Assembly: GCF_954871325.1 (NCBI RefSeq)
Contig: NC_088775.1
Coordinates: forward strand, 68,673,561 to 68,737,560
Length of the DNA stretch: 64,000 nt
Source of the DNA: Gordionus sp. m RMFG-2023
Lineage: Eukaryota > Nematomorpha > Gordioida > Chordodea > Parachordodidae
Direction of reading: 5' to 3'
Below the pieces are notes generated by a model. The model saw nothing but the letters and a program-made list of their open reading frames with translations, ran no database searches and was not told the origin of the DNA. This document shows positions 47,930-59,867 of the stretch, in pieces. Numbering within the stretch: the stretch's first letter is position 1; each line of letters begins with the position of its first letter. Made by a program: the position numbers and the translations under genes.

Positions 47930-48195
47930 TATTTATAGAATTTTGGCATTTGAGTGTATTTTAAAGCATTAATAGTTTAAGCCTTTATTATGAAAAATAG
48001 TGTTTTCTTGAAATGCAAGTATTTGCAAATTATTCAAACCTGTTTTTTATATTATTTTTTAGGTGTGAGGGATTTTAAATTTTAAACCAATAATATTCAT
48101 ATGATGTCTTTACAAATTGATAATGAATTCTAATTAGTTTATCACATATTTTGCGATTCCCACAACACAAGTTTCTATTGAAAGGACCTTTTCGG
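47930..48195 (+). pseudogene. hAT transposase C-terminus, left part (element N)
   Basis: The + strand reads TTQVSIERTFSELKFV just before 48196, the conserved dimerisation motif of hAT transposases (VSxERxFSxLK). The coding sequence is broken by stops upstream. The protein resumes at 51904 after a foldback element insertion. Confidence 0.75.
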
Positions 48196-49836
48196 AGCTA
48201 AAATTTGTGTTATAAAAACTACGCCTAAGCCTAATAAGGCTAAGCCTAATTAGGTTAAGCCTAAAAATCGGCTAAGCCTATATAAATCTGCTAAAATTAA
48301 ATTAGTCAAAATTCTGCATCGATGCTTAGTACTAATTATTATTTATTTATTTTAGTAAAATAATTTATTTTATTTATATTTAATGTAAATATTTTATTAT
48401 TATCAACAAATAAACATGATATGATTTAATATTTTTTATTTATATTATTATATTTTGAAATGAAAATAAATTTATTTATTTGATGTTATTTTAATAAAAA
48501 AAATAATATGCTGCTATATTGTAAAAATGTAATATTCTTTTTAATATAATTTATTAGTGATTTTCACAATCTTCTTTGTAAATACATCTTTATTGAGAAA
48601 TTATATTGTAAATTTTATTAGATAAATTAAACAATCTTTTAGGTGAAATCTTTTATCATTTTTTTTAAATTATCTATTTTTTATTAAATGAGGTGGATTT
48701 TATGAAACTTTTTTGATGATTTTATATGATATTTTTAAGGATAATATTTTAATGTGACAATTGTCATAATCGTTATTTTATAAGTTTTTTGAATTTTTTT
48801 GAAGAAAATAGGTTAAAATAAGTATTAATAACATGTGTAAATATAAATTTAGTGAAGATGTACCAATGAAAAGTGACAATTGTCATAATCGTTATTTTTA
48901 AAGTTTTTTGAATTTTTTTGACGACAATATGTTAAAATAAGTATTAATAACATGTTTAAATAAAAATTTAGTGAAGATGTACCATAGAAAAGTGACAATT
49001 GTCATAATCGTTATTTTATAAGTTTTTTGAATTTTTTTGAAGAAAATATGTTAAAATAAGTATTAAAAACATGTTTAAATAAAAATTTAGTGAAGATGTA
49101 CCATAGAAAAGTGACAATTGTCATAATCGATATTTTATAAGTTTTTTGAATTTTTTTGAAGAAAATATGTTAAAATAAGTATTAAAAACATGTTTAAATA
49201 AAAATTTAGTGAAGATGTACCATAGAAAATTGACATTGTCATAATCGTTATTTTTAAAGTTTTTTGAATTTTTTTGACGAAAATCTGTTAAAATAAGCAT
49301 TAATAAGATGTTTAAATAAAAATTTAGTGAAGATGTACCATAGAAAAGTGACAATTGTCATAATCGTTATTTTTAAAATTTTTTGAATTTTTTTGACGAA
49401 AATATGTTAAAATAGTATTAATAACGTGTGTAAATATAAATTTAGTGAAGATGTACCAATGAAAAGTGACATTTGTCATAATCGTTATTTTTAAAGTTTT
49501 TTGAATTTTTTTGAAGAAAATATGTTAAAATAAGTATTAAAAACATGTTTAAATAAAAATTTAGTGAAGATGTACCATAGAAAAGTGACAATTGTCATAA
49601 TCGTTATTTTATAAGTTTTTTGAATTTTTTTGAAGAAAATATGTTAAAATAAGTATTAAAAACATGTTTAAATAAAAATTTAGTGAAGATGTACCATAGA
49701 AAAGTGACAATTGTCATAATTGTTATTTTATAAGTTTTTTGAATTTTTTTGAAGAAAATATGTTAAAATAAGTATTAAAAACATGTTTAAATAAAAATTT
49801 AGTGAAGATGTACCATAGAAAATTGACAATTGTCAT

Positions 49837-50245
49837 TGTCACAACGACAAGATTGTCATTGTGCATCAAAACCTAAATATAAAAATAGAAAACAAATATA
49901 TATATAAAAAGGAAATTAATAATAATTAGGAATCACGAAATCATAAAATCAACTTTAATTCTTTATTCAAAATTATAATAGTAAAAATCATAAAAAAATA
50001 AAATAAAATAAAATATAATTAAAAAAGTTAATAATTTAAAAAAAACAAAGATTTTTTATATCGTAAAAATTTGCCTTTTTATACTCTTTTCAATCTTCTT
50101 ATAACTAATCATAACTATTCAAATATAATCTTTTTATCACGCGTTATAACAATAAATCCACAAAAATTCTTTATGCAAATTACATATAAAGTACAACAAA
50201 ATCCAAGAGAAATCTTTATGCAAATTAATTCTAAAATTCACAACA
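49837..50245. mobile_element. Solo LTR, copy 1, in the I' array
   Basis: 409 bases starting TGTCACAACGACAAG and ending AAAATTCACAACA, with 5-bp duplication GTCAT on both sides (49832-49836 and 50246-50250); GTCAT is part of the repeat unit's palindrome. TG...CA ends and a 5-bp duplication fit an LTR. Its element family is not represented elsewhere in the window. Confidence 0.75.
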
Positions 50246-51199
50246 GTCATAATCGTTATTTTATAAGTTTTTTGAATTTTCTTGACGAAAATATGTTAAA
50301 ATAAGTATTAATAACATGTATAAATATAAATTTAGTGAAGATGTACCATAGAAAATTGACAATTGTCATAATCGTTATTTTATAAGTTTTTTGAATTTTT
50401 TGAAGAAAATATGTTAAAATAAGTATTAATAAGATGTTTAAATAAAAATTTAGTGAAGATGTACCAAAGAAAAGTGACAATTGTCATAATCGTTATTTTA
50501 TAAGTTTTTTGAATTTTTTTGAAGAAAATATGTTAAAATAAGTATTAAAAACATGTTTAAATAAAAATTTAGTGAATATGTAGCATAGAAAAGTGACAAT
50601 TGTCATAATCGATATTTTATAAGTTTTTTGATTTTTTTTGAAGAAAATATGTTAAAATAAGTATTAAAAACATGTTTAAATAAAAATTTAGTGAAGATGT
50701 ACCATAGAAAATTGACATTGTCATAATCGTTATTTTTAAAGTTTTTTGAATTTTTTTGACGAAAATCTGTTAAAATAAGCATTAATAAGATGTTTAAATA
50801 AAAATTTAGTGAAGATGTACCATAGAAAAGTGACAATTGTCATAATCGTTATTTTTAAAATTTTTTGAATTTTTTTGACGAAAATATGTTAAAATAGTAT
50901 TAATAACGTGTGTAAATATAAATTTAGTGAAGATGTACCAATGAAAAGTGACATTTGTCATAATCGTTATTTTTAAAGTTTTTTGAATTTTTTTGAAGAA
51001 AATATGTTAAAATAAGTATTAAAAACATGTTTAAATAAAAATTTAGTGAAGATGTACCATAGAAAAGTGACAATTGTCATAATCGTTATTTTATAAGTTT
51101 TTTGAATTTTTTTGAAGAAAATATGTTAAAATAAGTATTAAAAACATGTTTAAATAAAAATTTAGTGAAGATGTACCATAGAAAATTGACAATTGTCAT

Positions 51200-51608
51200 T
51201 GTCACAACGACAAGATTGTCATTGTGCATCAAAACCTAAATATAAAAATAGAAAACAAATATATATATAAAAAGGAAATTAATAATAATTAGGAATCACG
51301 AAATCATAAAATCAACTTTAATTCTTTATTCAAAATTATAATAGTAAAAATCATAAAAAAATAAAATAAAATATAATATAATTAAAAAAGTTAATAATTT
51401 AAAAAAAACAAAGATTTTTTATATCGTAAAAATTTGCCTTTTTATACTCTTTTCAATCTTCTTATAACTAATCATAACTATTCAAATATAATCTTTTTAT
51501 CACGCGTTATAACAATAAATCCACAAAAATTCTTTATGCAAATTACATATAAAGTACAACAAAATCCAAAAGAAATCTTTATGCAAATTAATTCTAAAAT
51601 TCACAACA
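51200..51608. mobile_element. Solo LTR, copy 2 (duplicated with its flanks)
   Basis: Nearly identical to 49837-50245, in the same position of the repeat unit and with the same GTCAT flanks (51195-51199, 51609-51613). Identical placement shows it was copied with the array, not inserted independently. Only a handful of differences, so the duplication is recent. Confidence 0.8.
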
Positions 51609-51903
51609 GTCATAATCGTTATTTTATAAGTTTTTTGAATTTTCTTGACGAAAATATGTTAAAATAAGTATTAATAACATGTGTAAATATAAATTTAGTG
51701 AAGACAATGTAAAGTGACAATTGTCATAATCGTTATTTTTAAAGTTTTTTGAATTTTTTTAACGAAAATATGTTAAAATAAGTATTAATAACATGTGTAA
51801 ATATAAATTTAGTGAAGATGTACCAATGAAAAGTGACAATTGTCATAATCCTTATTCTTAAAGTTTTTTGAATTTTTTTGACGAAAATATGTTAAAATAA
51901 GTA

Positions 51904-52015
51904 ATTCGTCACAACGAACTAATATGAATCTACCTATATTAAAAAATATATTACTTATACGTTCAAATAATATATTTAAAATGAGTTATAATTCTTATAT
52001 GTTTTTTTATACATT
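51904..52015 (+). pseudogene. hAT transposase C-terminus, right part (element N)
   Basis: The + strand reads SQRTNMNLPILKNILLIRSN and then NIFKMSYNSYM, the C-terminal helix region that follows VSxERxFSxLK in hAT transposases. Together with 47930-48195 it brackets the I' insertion. Confidence 0.7.
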
Positions 52016-52439
52016 ATTCATAGATACTTATATAATAAAAAATTAATTTCATTATATATTTTATAAATAAACAATATATTAACGTAAGGAGATGGCAAAA
52101 ATTTTAATAAATAATATTCATGAATTAAAATCATTATACGATGGTGTTGCTTCAATAAAAATAATTTCAAACCATAATAAACTTTTATAAACCTTTACAA
52201 TTAATATTGACTTTTGTTTTTTTGTTTTTGCTACTTTTGAATTTTTTTATTAAATTTAAGAAAGAAAAATAAATAGATTAGCTCTAATAAAACTGACATT
52301 TATTAGTTTCCTTCTTATTTTTTTTTTAAAAATACACTTTTATAATATTTTTTACTTTTGATTCTTTTAACAAATCCACTTTTGTTTTCTTTTGGTTTTT
52401 TAAGTGCACCTTTGTTCTTATTTACCTTTTTCTCCCAGT
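52016..52439. other. AT-rich stretch, no genes
   Basis: Probably the 3' end of hAT N and flank. T-rich blocks with CCTTTGTT / CACTTTTGTTTTC repeats at 52210-52420. Nothing else recognised. Confidence 0.4.
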
Positions 52440-52447
52440 CCTACCAA

Positions 52448-52625
52448 AGGTTGTTAAATGGCTTGATTTCTGCCGATTCTTAAAAATGACGAACTCATTA
52501 TTTTATTTAGAAAAATATTACTCAAGTTGAATATTTTGTTCTCAGGTGGCTCAAAAGTTTGGACATCTATTAACGAAATATCGAGGCTTAGGCTAAAATA
52601 TTGAACTAGCCGTTTAACAACACTA
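52448..52625. mobile_element. hAT MITE family D, copy D5
   Basis: Right end GAACTAGCCGTTTAACAACACTA; left end GGTTGTTAAATGGCTTGATT with its first bases altered. Flanks CCTACCAA (52440-52447) and CCTACCAC (52626-52633) fit an 8-bp duplication with one mismatch. Internally diverged from D1 and D3, so older. Confidence 0.75.
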
Positions 52626-52633
52626 CCTACCAC

Positions 52634-53721
52634 TATTGTGTGGCCACTTTTATGGAGGTTACGTTTTGGTATATAGTGCATTTAATATTTTAAATAGCAC
52701 AGAGTATAAGTAGTGGCTATTATTATGAGAATATGTAAGCCAATTCGATTTCATTTTAACAAGAAAATATTAAAATAAGGTGCATTTATTGTTATATCCT
52801 TTTTAATTGTTTAGATTAAAAATATTTGTTAATATTATTAAATAAATACACAGCATTTATTATTATTAAAAGAATACTAGCAATCTCATAAAATTTTATA
52901 AGATATTTAGTATTTAAAAAATTTTAACACACCGAAAACCGATTTTTTAAATCAGTTCTGTCCCAATATTTTTGGTCTTAACTAGACTTATGAACTTTCT
53001 TCACTAGATGATAATATCATAAACCATTGTTAAATAAATTATTTACGTAACTAACCAATAGCAATGCCCCACTAGTGTTTTTAACTTGGTTCATTTAAAA
53101 ACTAAACTAAGTAGGAAATTTTATTTTTAATTAAGAAATAAATAAATTGTATTTGAATACCAAAAAAAAAGAAGGAAGTCTTTTTATTTATTTTTAGGGG
53201 CTTGGACTCCTTAACGGCGCAACTGGTCAGTTATCTTTATTCTGAATTATGGTGTTCTTGCTGATGTTAAATATATATTTATTTTTAGTCTGTATATTTA
53301 TACTAAGGATAGTGCCCCCCCCCTTAGCAAAATCCTGATGGCTCAAACTGGCTTGATATTTTAATTTTTTTTTCGAAATGTGGGTTGAAAAACTGAGTTT
53401 CAAACTTTTATGAAAAAATTTGTAAATTAATTGTCGCCACTTCATTTTCACCACAAAATCGATATTATGGTATATTTATTAAAATTCCATTAAAATTTAT
53501 TATATATAATCGTATAAATCAAATTTTTGAAAGGACTACGTTTAGATTAAATCAAAACAAAAGTATCTCCTTTTTGACAACTCTGCACCAAATATCTTCT
53601 TTTAAATTTTCTTTCGATTTTGTGACTACACTACAACCCCCCTCCCCTCCCTCCCCTATTTAACTTTTTTTACACGTTAAAATCCATATTTTTATTTTAT
53701 TATATTTTTCATCATATATGG
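52634..53721. other. AT-rich intronic stretch
   Basis: No genes. Contains a nine-C run at 53307-53315 (next to GATAGTG) and a C-rich stretch at 53634-53660, both possible relics of hAT ends of the poly-G type. No complete element could be delimited. Confidence 0.4.
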
Positions 53722-54057
53722 ATATAGATTAGTGCTGTAAACATTTTTAAAAAATCGAACGCGTTCTCATGAAAAATTTTACGTTCGTTCAAAATTTTAT
53801 GATAAATTTTTTTTTCAATTTAATTTAATAAAAATAAATATTTTATATTTTTAACACAATATATTAGCCATGTTAAAAATATATTATTTTGATATTATAA
53901 TTATAAATGCAAATAATATAGCGAAAGGATAATTTTATTTATAAACAATTCTTCTTATTAATTTTTAATAACAATTGTTTTCAAAATTTTCATCTGATAG
54001 ACAGGAACGCTTGGCAGTTAATACAGCATTAGCTATTCTAAAAACGCGCTCTACAGG

Positions 54058-54491
54058 CCACTCAGCGTTTTGCTTTACTAAAATCCACGAATGTGAAGTA
54101 GGAGGAGGGTATTTTGTATTTGCAACATTTCTACATAATTATTTTCAGGGCTAATATTGGCTCTAGTATGTGCTTGTTTGGTCTGTACGCGCATATGTAT
54201 TTGGGAAAAAGATGTAGTGTAGATATGATTTTATTTTTTAAGAGGACCATAAAAATCTTTGAGACACAAGATGTAAGGGCTACGACTCGGTAATCAGTAA
54301 ATTTTTGTGGGTCATTGATTTTAGGTAAATTACATAGGAAGGATTTGTTCTATTCCACTGGAGTATTTCCACTCTCCCATATTTTATTGAAGAGGGCTAA
54401 TAGGAAAGAAGATATTGTCATAGGTGCTATTTTTAGATATTCTTCTGCGATATTACCCAGCCCTGGAGCTTTGTTTTTCCGTGGTTTTTTG
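54058..54491 (-). pseudogene. LINE reverse transcriptase N-part, - strand
   Basis: Reads KAPGLGNIAEEYLK, LLALFNKIWESGNTP, LPKINDPQKFTDYRVVALTS and SKIFMVLLKNKI, then PNKHILEPILALKIIM and a VDFSKA-like motif at about 54065. Same family as the LINE at 3803-4979, which carries the same motifs in the same order. The remainder of RT (catalytic YxDD and thumb) is missing at the hAT junction, which is unusual because LINE copies normally keep their 3' end. Broken by hAT C at 54492. Confidence 0.82.
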
Positions 54492-55924
54492 CAGGGATGT
54501 GAACCCTTCGACAAAAAAAGGGGTCCGGGTTCGGGTACAGTAATAAAATTTAAAAAGGGTCCGGGGTTAGGGAACATAAAAAAAAATGACTTAAAATAAG
54601 AATTTTTTTTCATTCATTCATTATACTTCAATATATGCACATTTATAATTTACATATAAAAAACTTAAAAATGAAATAATTTATATTTTAAATGTTTTAT
54701 TCTCGCACAATCATAATATCTTCTAAAATATCATCCTTGAGACTTCCACTTAATTAGACAATATATATTTCAAAGATGAAAATCCACGTTCTACGCTTTT
54801 CTTAAATAGATGTTATCTTTATAATATATAAATTATAGTACTTGGGTCGCCGGTACAGCCATGACGATTCTAGACAAGATTTATAATTCTGGATATATTG
54901 AAGAATTTTCTTCCCAGAATTTTAAAATATTTGTATCCTTATTTATTCTCTTAACATCTGAGAACTTTTCTATTAAAGATGCAATAGGTTTTTTGATTCT
55001 CCTTTCTATCTGATGATAATTTGATTTTTCTTTTCTCTATCTAAAAGTAAAATTTCAAGATCATCAATGTTGCTATCATTATCATCACTACAACCAGTAT
55101 TCATTATTGTCGTAGCCTCCAATATATTGTAAATAATGGAGTTTTGTGTATTACATAAATCCTTAAGATGGTCTTTAGCCATTTGTTTTTGCTCAATACT
55201 AAATAAAACTTGATATCGAGTTGCTCTCGAATTTACATGTTTTCTAATATTTCATATGAAAAGGACTTGTAAATCTCTCTAATTCTAATCGACATTTAAG
55301 CCATATGCCATGATAAACATAATTGTTCTGATTGTAATCTTAACGTTGTTATTTTTAAAGGAACTAATACACTTGTAAGGTCATTTATTTGGCATCAATC
55401 ATCTTCCGATAAAATGACTTCACATGCTCAAAATCATTACAGGAACCTTTCAAACTTAATAATCGAGCTTCATACAAATTGAGGACCAACGTGTTGTGCA
55501 ATCTAATAATGTCATAGACCTTTTCATTGATTTTAATATTCTTACAATTCTGGTTCTTAAATATTTAACAACATCCCTTGCTTTATCGATAGTTTTAAAG
55601 TGATTATTTTTTAGGCAAACATTAATAGCCAATTATAAAGTATGGGCTGCACATCTGATATAAAATATTTGTGGGGAAATCTATTAATAAATTTACATAA
55701 TAATTATTATCTACAATAGAAAATAATTATTATATCAATCTTTAAATAAAATGAAAGTCCAGGAAGAAAATTGTAAGAAAAACGCGAAGATAAAATAAAT
55801 GATTCCACAAAAAAAAGTTAAAAAAATTTATATTATTTTTTTGACACCTAGAACCCTTAGACCCACCACCTTTAAAAAGAGTTCGGATACAGCCAGAATA
55901 TGAGGGTTCGGGTTCACATCCCTG
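54492..55924 (-). mobile_element. hAT element C, inserted in the LINE
   Basis: Ends CAGGGATGTGAACCC / GGGTTCACATCCCTG, perfect, with 8-bp duplication GTTTTTTG (54484-54491 and 55925-55932). The - strand carries transposase remains, clearest at about 54735-54815 (SVERGFSSLKYILSN, the hAT dimerisation motif). Stops and frame changes interrupt the rest. GGGTCCGGGTTCGGG-type subterminal blocks lie at both ends. 1433 bp. Confidence 0.9.
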
Positions 55925-55932
55925 GTTTTTTG

Positions 55933-56288
55933 ATTCCATTTGATATTTCATTTAAAAACCAGACGGGGGTGAGGCGAGGTTTGTATTTATGTTAGTTGGT
56001 AGAGTAGCTTTACGTAAGTCGAAGAGCATCATATAATAATCAAGCCATGATGTCATTTGTTCGTCCTGGTCAATGATTACTTTTCCATTTCCTAAAACTA
56101 TAGAGGGAGGTTTAAACTGCAAGTCTTACAGAAATATTATAATTTTTATAGCCGTCATAATTCCTATTTTCTTTCCTATCTTTATCTATATCAAAGGTTT
56201 TTTTGCTATGTCTATCACTCCTTAGTAATCTCTGTATGTTTTTCCATAAGTCGTTATTCGAGCCATTCTTTCCTTGAAAAATAAACTT
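55933..56288 (-). pseudogene. LINE endonuclease-RT linker, - strand
   Basis: Continues the LINE beyond hAT C. The - strand reads GKNGSNNDLWKNIQRLLRSD (about 56220-56280) followed by RHSKKTFDIDKDRKENRNYD, the kind of linker between endonuclease and RT seen in these LINEs, and runs on towards the RT with NGKVIIDQDEQMTS-like sequence at about 56060-56090. Some frame changes. Confidence 0.7.
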
Positions 56289-56296
56289 ATATTTTT

Positions 56297-56512
56297 TAGT
56301 GTTGTTAAACGGCTCGTTTTGAGCCGATTTTTTAAAACGGCTAACTCAATATTTTGTCCAGAAAAATATCGCCTAAGCCTCGAGATTTCTATAATATATG
56401 ACTAGACTTTTGTTCCTTCTATGAGCAAAATCTTCAGGCTTGCGTAATATTTTCTGGATGAAATATTGAGTTAGCCGTTTTTAAAAATCGTCTTAAAACG
56501 AGCCGTTTTTTA
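56297..56512. mobile_element. hAT MITE family D, copy D2
   Basis: Starts TAGTGTTGTTAAACGGCTC after ATATTTTT and matches D3 closely, including the shared variant AAAAATCGTCT near the right end. The right terminus has decayed (AGCCGTTTTTTAATGATAAC), so no right duplication is visible. Confidence 0.8.
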
Positions 56513-56559
56513 ATGATAACAAATGAGTATATTAATAAAACATTAATAAATCTTATTAA

Positions 56560-56915
56560 AAATCTGCAAATAGGAAATCGGATTAGGGCCTAATATTTTT
56601 AAAAAAAAATCGGGTCGGGTTAGAAGGGCTTTGGAATTTTTTTTTAAATATATCTAAATATATCAATTTTATGTTAAATTTTTTATGTAATATAAAAATA
56701 TTTGATTTTATTTATAAAAACTAGACGCCATGTAACATATATCTTTTATTTTGAGTAATTATAAAAATGAATTTCTATATTTAAATTAATGTTGGCCAAG
56801 CCGACAAAACTTTTTTAAAAAAATTTCGGGTTCGGGCCGGAAAAACATTTTTAAAATAATTTCCGGCCGGGCCGGGCTTGAAAAATTAGGCCTGATACAG
56901 ATCACTAATTCTTAT
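56560..56915. mobile_element. GC-rich MITE-like fragment related to family L
   Basis: AATCGGATTAGGGCCTAATA, AAATCGGGTCGGGTTAGAAG, TTTCGGGTTCGGGCCGG and GGCCGGGCCGGGCTTG blocks separated by A/T runs, closing with CCTGATACAGATCACTAAT. Composition and layout match family L, but the ends are not clear. Confidence 0.5.
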
Positions 56916-57059
56916 TGCAAATACAATATTTTTATTAAAAATAGTATAATATATAAATATTATGACTAAGAATTCATTATAATTACGTTTTGAATATAAA
57001 AATTTTATGACTAAGATCATATTATAATAATCTAGCAATTTTATGATTTGAATTTATAA

Positions 57060-58154
57060 AGGGAGGTGTATTTTTCTCTGAGATTTGACTAATTTATCTA
57101 GAATCAAATTTTTATCTAGAATAATCTCCTTATAAATATTTAATATTACGAATCATTTAAACGGCTTTCACCGGTGCTATTTCTAAAATAGGTAACATTT
57201 TCAAAATTGAAGAAGTCCTTTCATTAGTGCAGGTGCTAATCGGTAAGGTAGCTAAAATAAAAAGCAAAGTTTTAATATTAGGCAGAGAATCTAAAGTGCT
57301 ATTACGATGGAAAGGGCCTGTAGCATTTTTTGGTCTCAAAGAGTACTCTATTCTGTCAAAATTTTTATACCAAAATTCGACATCACAAAGTAACTTATCA
57401 TACGATCCTAATAATTCATCAGAATAAAACTCTGAGACTTAATATCCTCTCGCGTTTCAAGTGTATTCAGACTCAACCGGCAAAAGAAAATGAAAGCTGT
57501 TTAGAATAAAATTGTGACTAATAAATCTTTCCTTTAATTGAAATAAAAATGTATCAATAAGGGGAGTAAAAATTTTATAAAAATCCTCAATCGTAGATGC
57601 ATCAATATTTAAGCGATTGGACTATCTAGAAACTACTCTAGGCTTAAAATTTTTAATTCCAAACATATTAGTTATCACCTTTACTTTCTCATTATATTTA
57701 CCAAATTAAATGATTTTTCTTTTATTTAAAAAATTAATTAAAATTTTTAAAATCTAATTAGTTTATAACAATATAAATTTTATTATTAAATTTATAAATA
57801 TCTAATTTAACTATGCTAGAAAAAATTTACAATATAATTTTATTGTTATTTAATATTTTACAATATATTTTTATTGTTATTTAATATTTTACAATATATT
57901 TTTATTGTTATTTAATATTTTACATATAATTTTTTAATATATATTTTTAAACATGTTATCATTTAAAATTGACAATTCTTATTTGTTTTTTCAAATATAT
58001 TTCATTTTCATATCTTATATAATTTTATTTATAAATTGAAACCGTTTTTAAATAAAATTATTCCCAAAAGAAAAAATTAAAAAAAATTTTTTTAAATTAA
58101 AAATTTTTTTTTCGGAGAACCCCCCCCCCCCCTCCCTCCTTGTCTACGCCACTG
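57060..58154 (-). mobile_element. hAT element G (right end and transposase C-terminus)
   Basis: The right end reads (- strand) CAGTGGCGTAGACAAGGAGG followed by a long G run, the usual start of the large CAGTGGCGTA hAT group. Transposase on the - strand at about 57157-57690: KNFDRIEYSLRPKN...LPNIKTLLFILATLPISTCTNERTSSIL, the hAT catalytic end and dimerisation motif. The left terminus was not found. Inserted in the LINE between its linker and endonuclease parts. Low-complexity ATTGTTATTTAATATTTTAC repeats (three units) lie at 57838-57925. Confidence 0.75.
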
Positions 58155-58164
58155 TAATTGATAC

Positions 58165-59859
58165 TAGTAAACATTTAAAAAAAAATAGAACGCGTTCAAC
58201 GTTCATTGACAAAAATCTAACACGTTCACTTTCAAAAAAAAAGATACGTGTTCACGTTCGTTCAAAATTTTATGATAAATTTTTTAATATAATCTAATAT
58301 AAATAAATGTCTTATATTTTTTAGTGTTGTTAAACGGCTCATTTTGAGCCGTTTTTTTAAAACGGCTAACTCAATATTTTATCCAGAAAAATATCGCCTA
58401 AGCCTCGAGATTTCTATAATATATGACTAGACTTTTGTTCCTTCTATGAGCAAAATCTTCAGGCTTGCGTAATATTTTTCTGGATGAAATATTGAGTTGG
58501 CCGTTTTTAAAAATCGTCTCAAAACGAGCCGTTTAACAACACTAATATTTTTTAACACAATAATATATTAGCCAAGTTAAATAATAATATAGTTTTATTT
58601 TGATTATATAATTATAAATACCATATTATACAGCAAATAAAAAGATATTTTTATTTATAAAAAATTTTTCTTATTAATTTTTAATAACAATTATTTTTCA
58701 AAATTTTCATCTGATAGACAGGAACGCTTGGCAGTTAATACAGCATTAGTTATACTAAAAACGCGCTCAACAGGGGCAGATGAGGGAATTGCGGTATTAA
58801 TTATACTTAATAAACAACAACTCTTTTAACATGGGGAATTTATTAAAAACATTTATTGTTTCTTTGCTTCAGAAAATTGAGATCAGTTATTTTCCTCCAA
58901 TCTTCTACTTCCTCGTCAAAAAGAGGATATTTCGAAATTAACAGTTTTTGCATTCTAGGGTTTTCAATGCATTTTTTTAACGCTATAAGTTTATTTTTAT
59001 AGGTTCATTCTGTGAAAGTTTTATCCATGGCCATTGATGCTTGAATACTGGATATATAATTGCATAAAGAACTTATTGATCTTCATATATATGTTCGAAT
59101 CTTTAAAAAAAATAAATATGTAATTAATTTAATAGTGATGGGTTTAATACCTTTTATTAATCCCATTTAATATTGCGTCTATCAATGGTTGACCGTATTT
59201 GAGGCCACTAATTTTTTTTAATTTTAAAATAACTATTGTTATTGTTGGGGTCAAATAGCCCAAATGCAGTTTTTCTTCTAATTTAATGATTTTACTTAGT
59301 TATATTACATAATATAATTAATATTACAATCAAATGTCGTTTTAAATTGGGAAGATTTTGACACTGATATAATACTTTTTGGACACATTTTACACTTGGT
59401 AAATATTGAATTAGTTCCTTTATAGGATGTTACTATAAAATATTTATCATATTTGTCCATGGTAATATTAATATCCGATTTTGAATTTTCAGAATCAGAT
59501 GATGATGATAAAATAATAATATTCATGCTTATGCTAATCTATTAAATTAAAATATAAACAATAATATTCAGATTAATAAACTATAATAATGGCATGTTAA
59601 AAAAATTGAAATGTGAGAAAAAGGAAAAACAGCTGATTATAAAATATAAGAGTTTTTTCTTAAAAATTTCTGATTAATATTAAATTTTTCAAATAAATAA
59701 AAATAAAAAGTGTTTTTAAAATTGAACGAACGTTAAATTCGAACGCGTTCGTCATAAAAAAGGAACGCGTTCACGTTCAAAGTTCGTCAAAAATAAAAGG
59801 AACGCCGTTCATCATATTTTTCAAAAAAACGAACTTCGTTGAACGCGTTTACAACACTA
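58165..59859 (-). mobile_element. hAT element B, fuller copy of the A family
   Basis: Left end TAGTAAACATTT (a few bases short of the A terminus), right end GAACGCGTTTACAACACTA, 8-bp duplication ATTGATAC / ATTGATAT. Transposase pieces on the - strand: a BED-like zinc-finger region (59526-59305, with CKMCP), a middle region (about 59000-58860, KLLISKYPLFDEEVEDWRKI) and the C-terminus (about 58790-58690, LPVERVFSITNAVLTAKRSC). Broken by stops. MITE D3 is nested inside. It lies in the LINE endonuclease region. Confidence 0.85.
58322..58544. mobile_element. hAT MITE family D, copy D3, nested in B
   Basis: 223 bp with intact ends TAGTGTTGTTAAACGGCTC / GAGCCGTTTAACAACACTA and perfect 8-bp duplication ATATTTTT (58314-58321, 58545-58552). 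The paralogous empty site is present in element A (TTTTATATTTTTAACACAAT at about 53840). Confidence 0.93.
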
Positions 59860-59867
59860 ATTGATAT

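Larger units (their letters stand above)
48196..51903. mobile_element. One-armed foldback element I' inserted in hAT N
   Basis: The left part (about 48210-48750) is nearly identical to 42830-43315 of element I (CATCGATGCTTAGTACTAAT and what follows), then comes an expanded array of the same ~118-bp unit, about 22 copies. No inverted right arm and no right terminus were found. The left terminus is reduced to a GTGTT remnant. The insertion splits a hAT transposase that resumes right after 51903. Two copies of a solo LTR lie inside. Confidence 0.8.
48755..51903. repeat. ~118-bp tandem array of I', with segmental duplication
   Basis: Ten units (48755-49836), then solo LTR 1, then about nine units (50246-51199), then solo LTR 2, then about three units (51609-51903). 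The segment from about 49840 to 51200 is a tandem duplication of 1363 bases in which solo LTR, unit variants and order are repeated. Unit variants upstream of the LTRs match at an offset of 1482 instead, one unit (119 bases) longer, so one copy has lost or gained a unit. The TGACAATTGTCA palindrome marks each unit. Confidence 0.88.

Noticed and set aside
43315-51903. Series of short open frames reading SSLNLYLHMLLILILTYF-type sequence
   Set aside because: They are produced by the ~118-bp repeat unit and recur on both strands of the arrays. The unit length is not a multiple of three, so no frame is kept, and there is no protein similarity.
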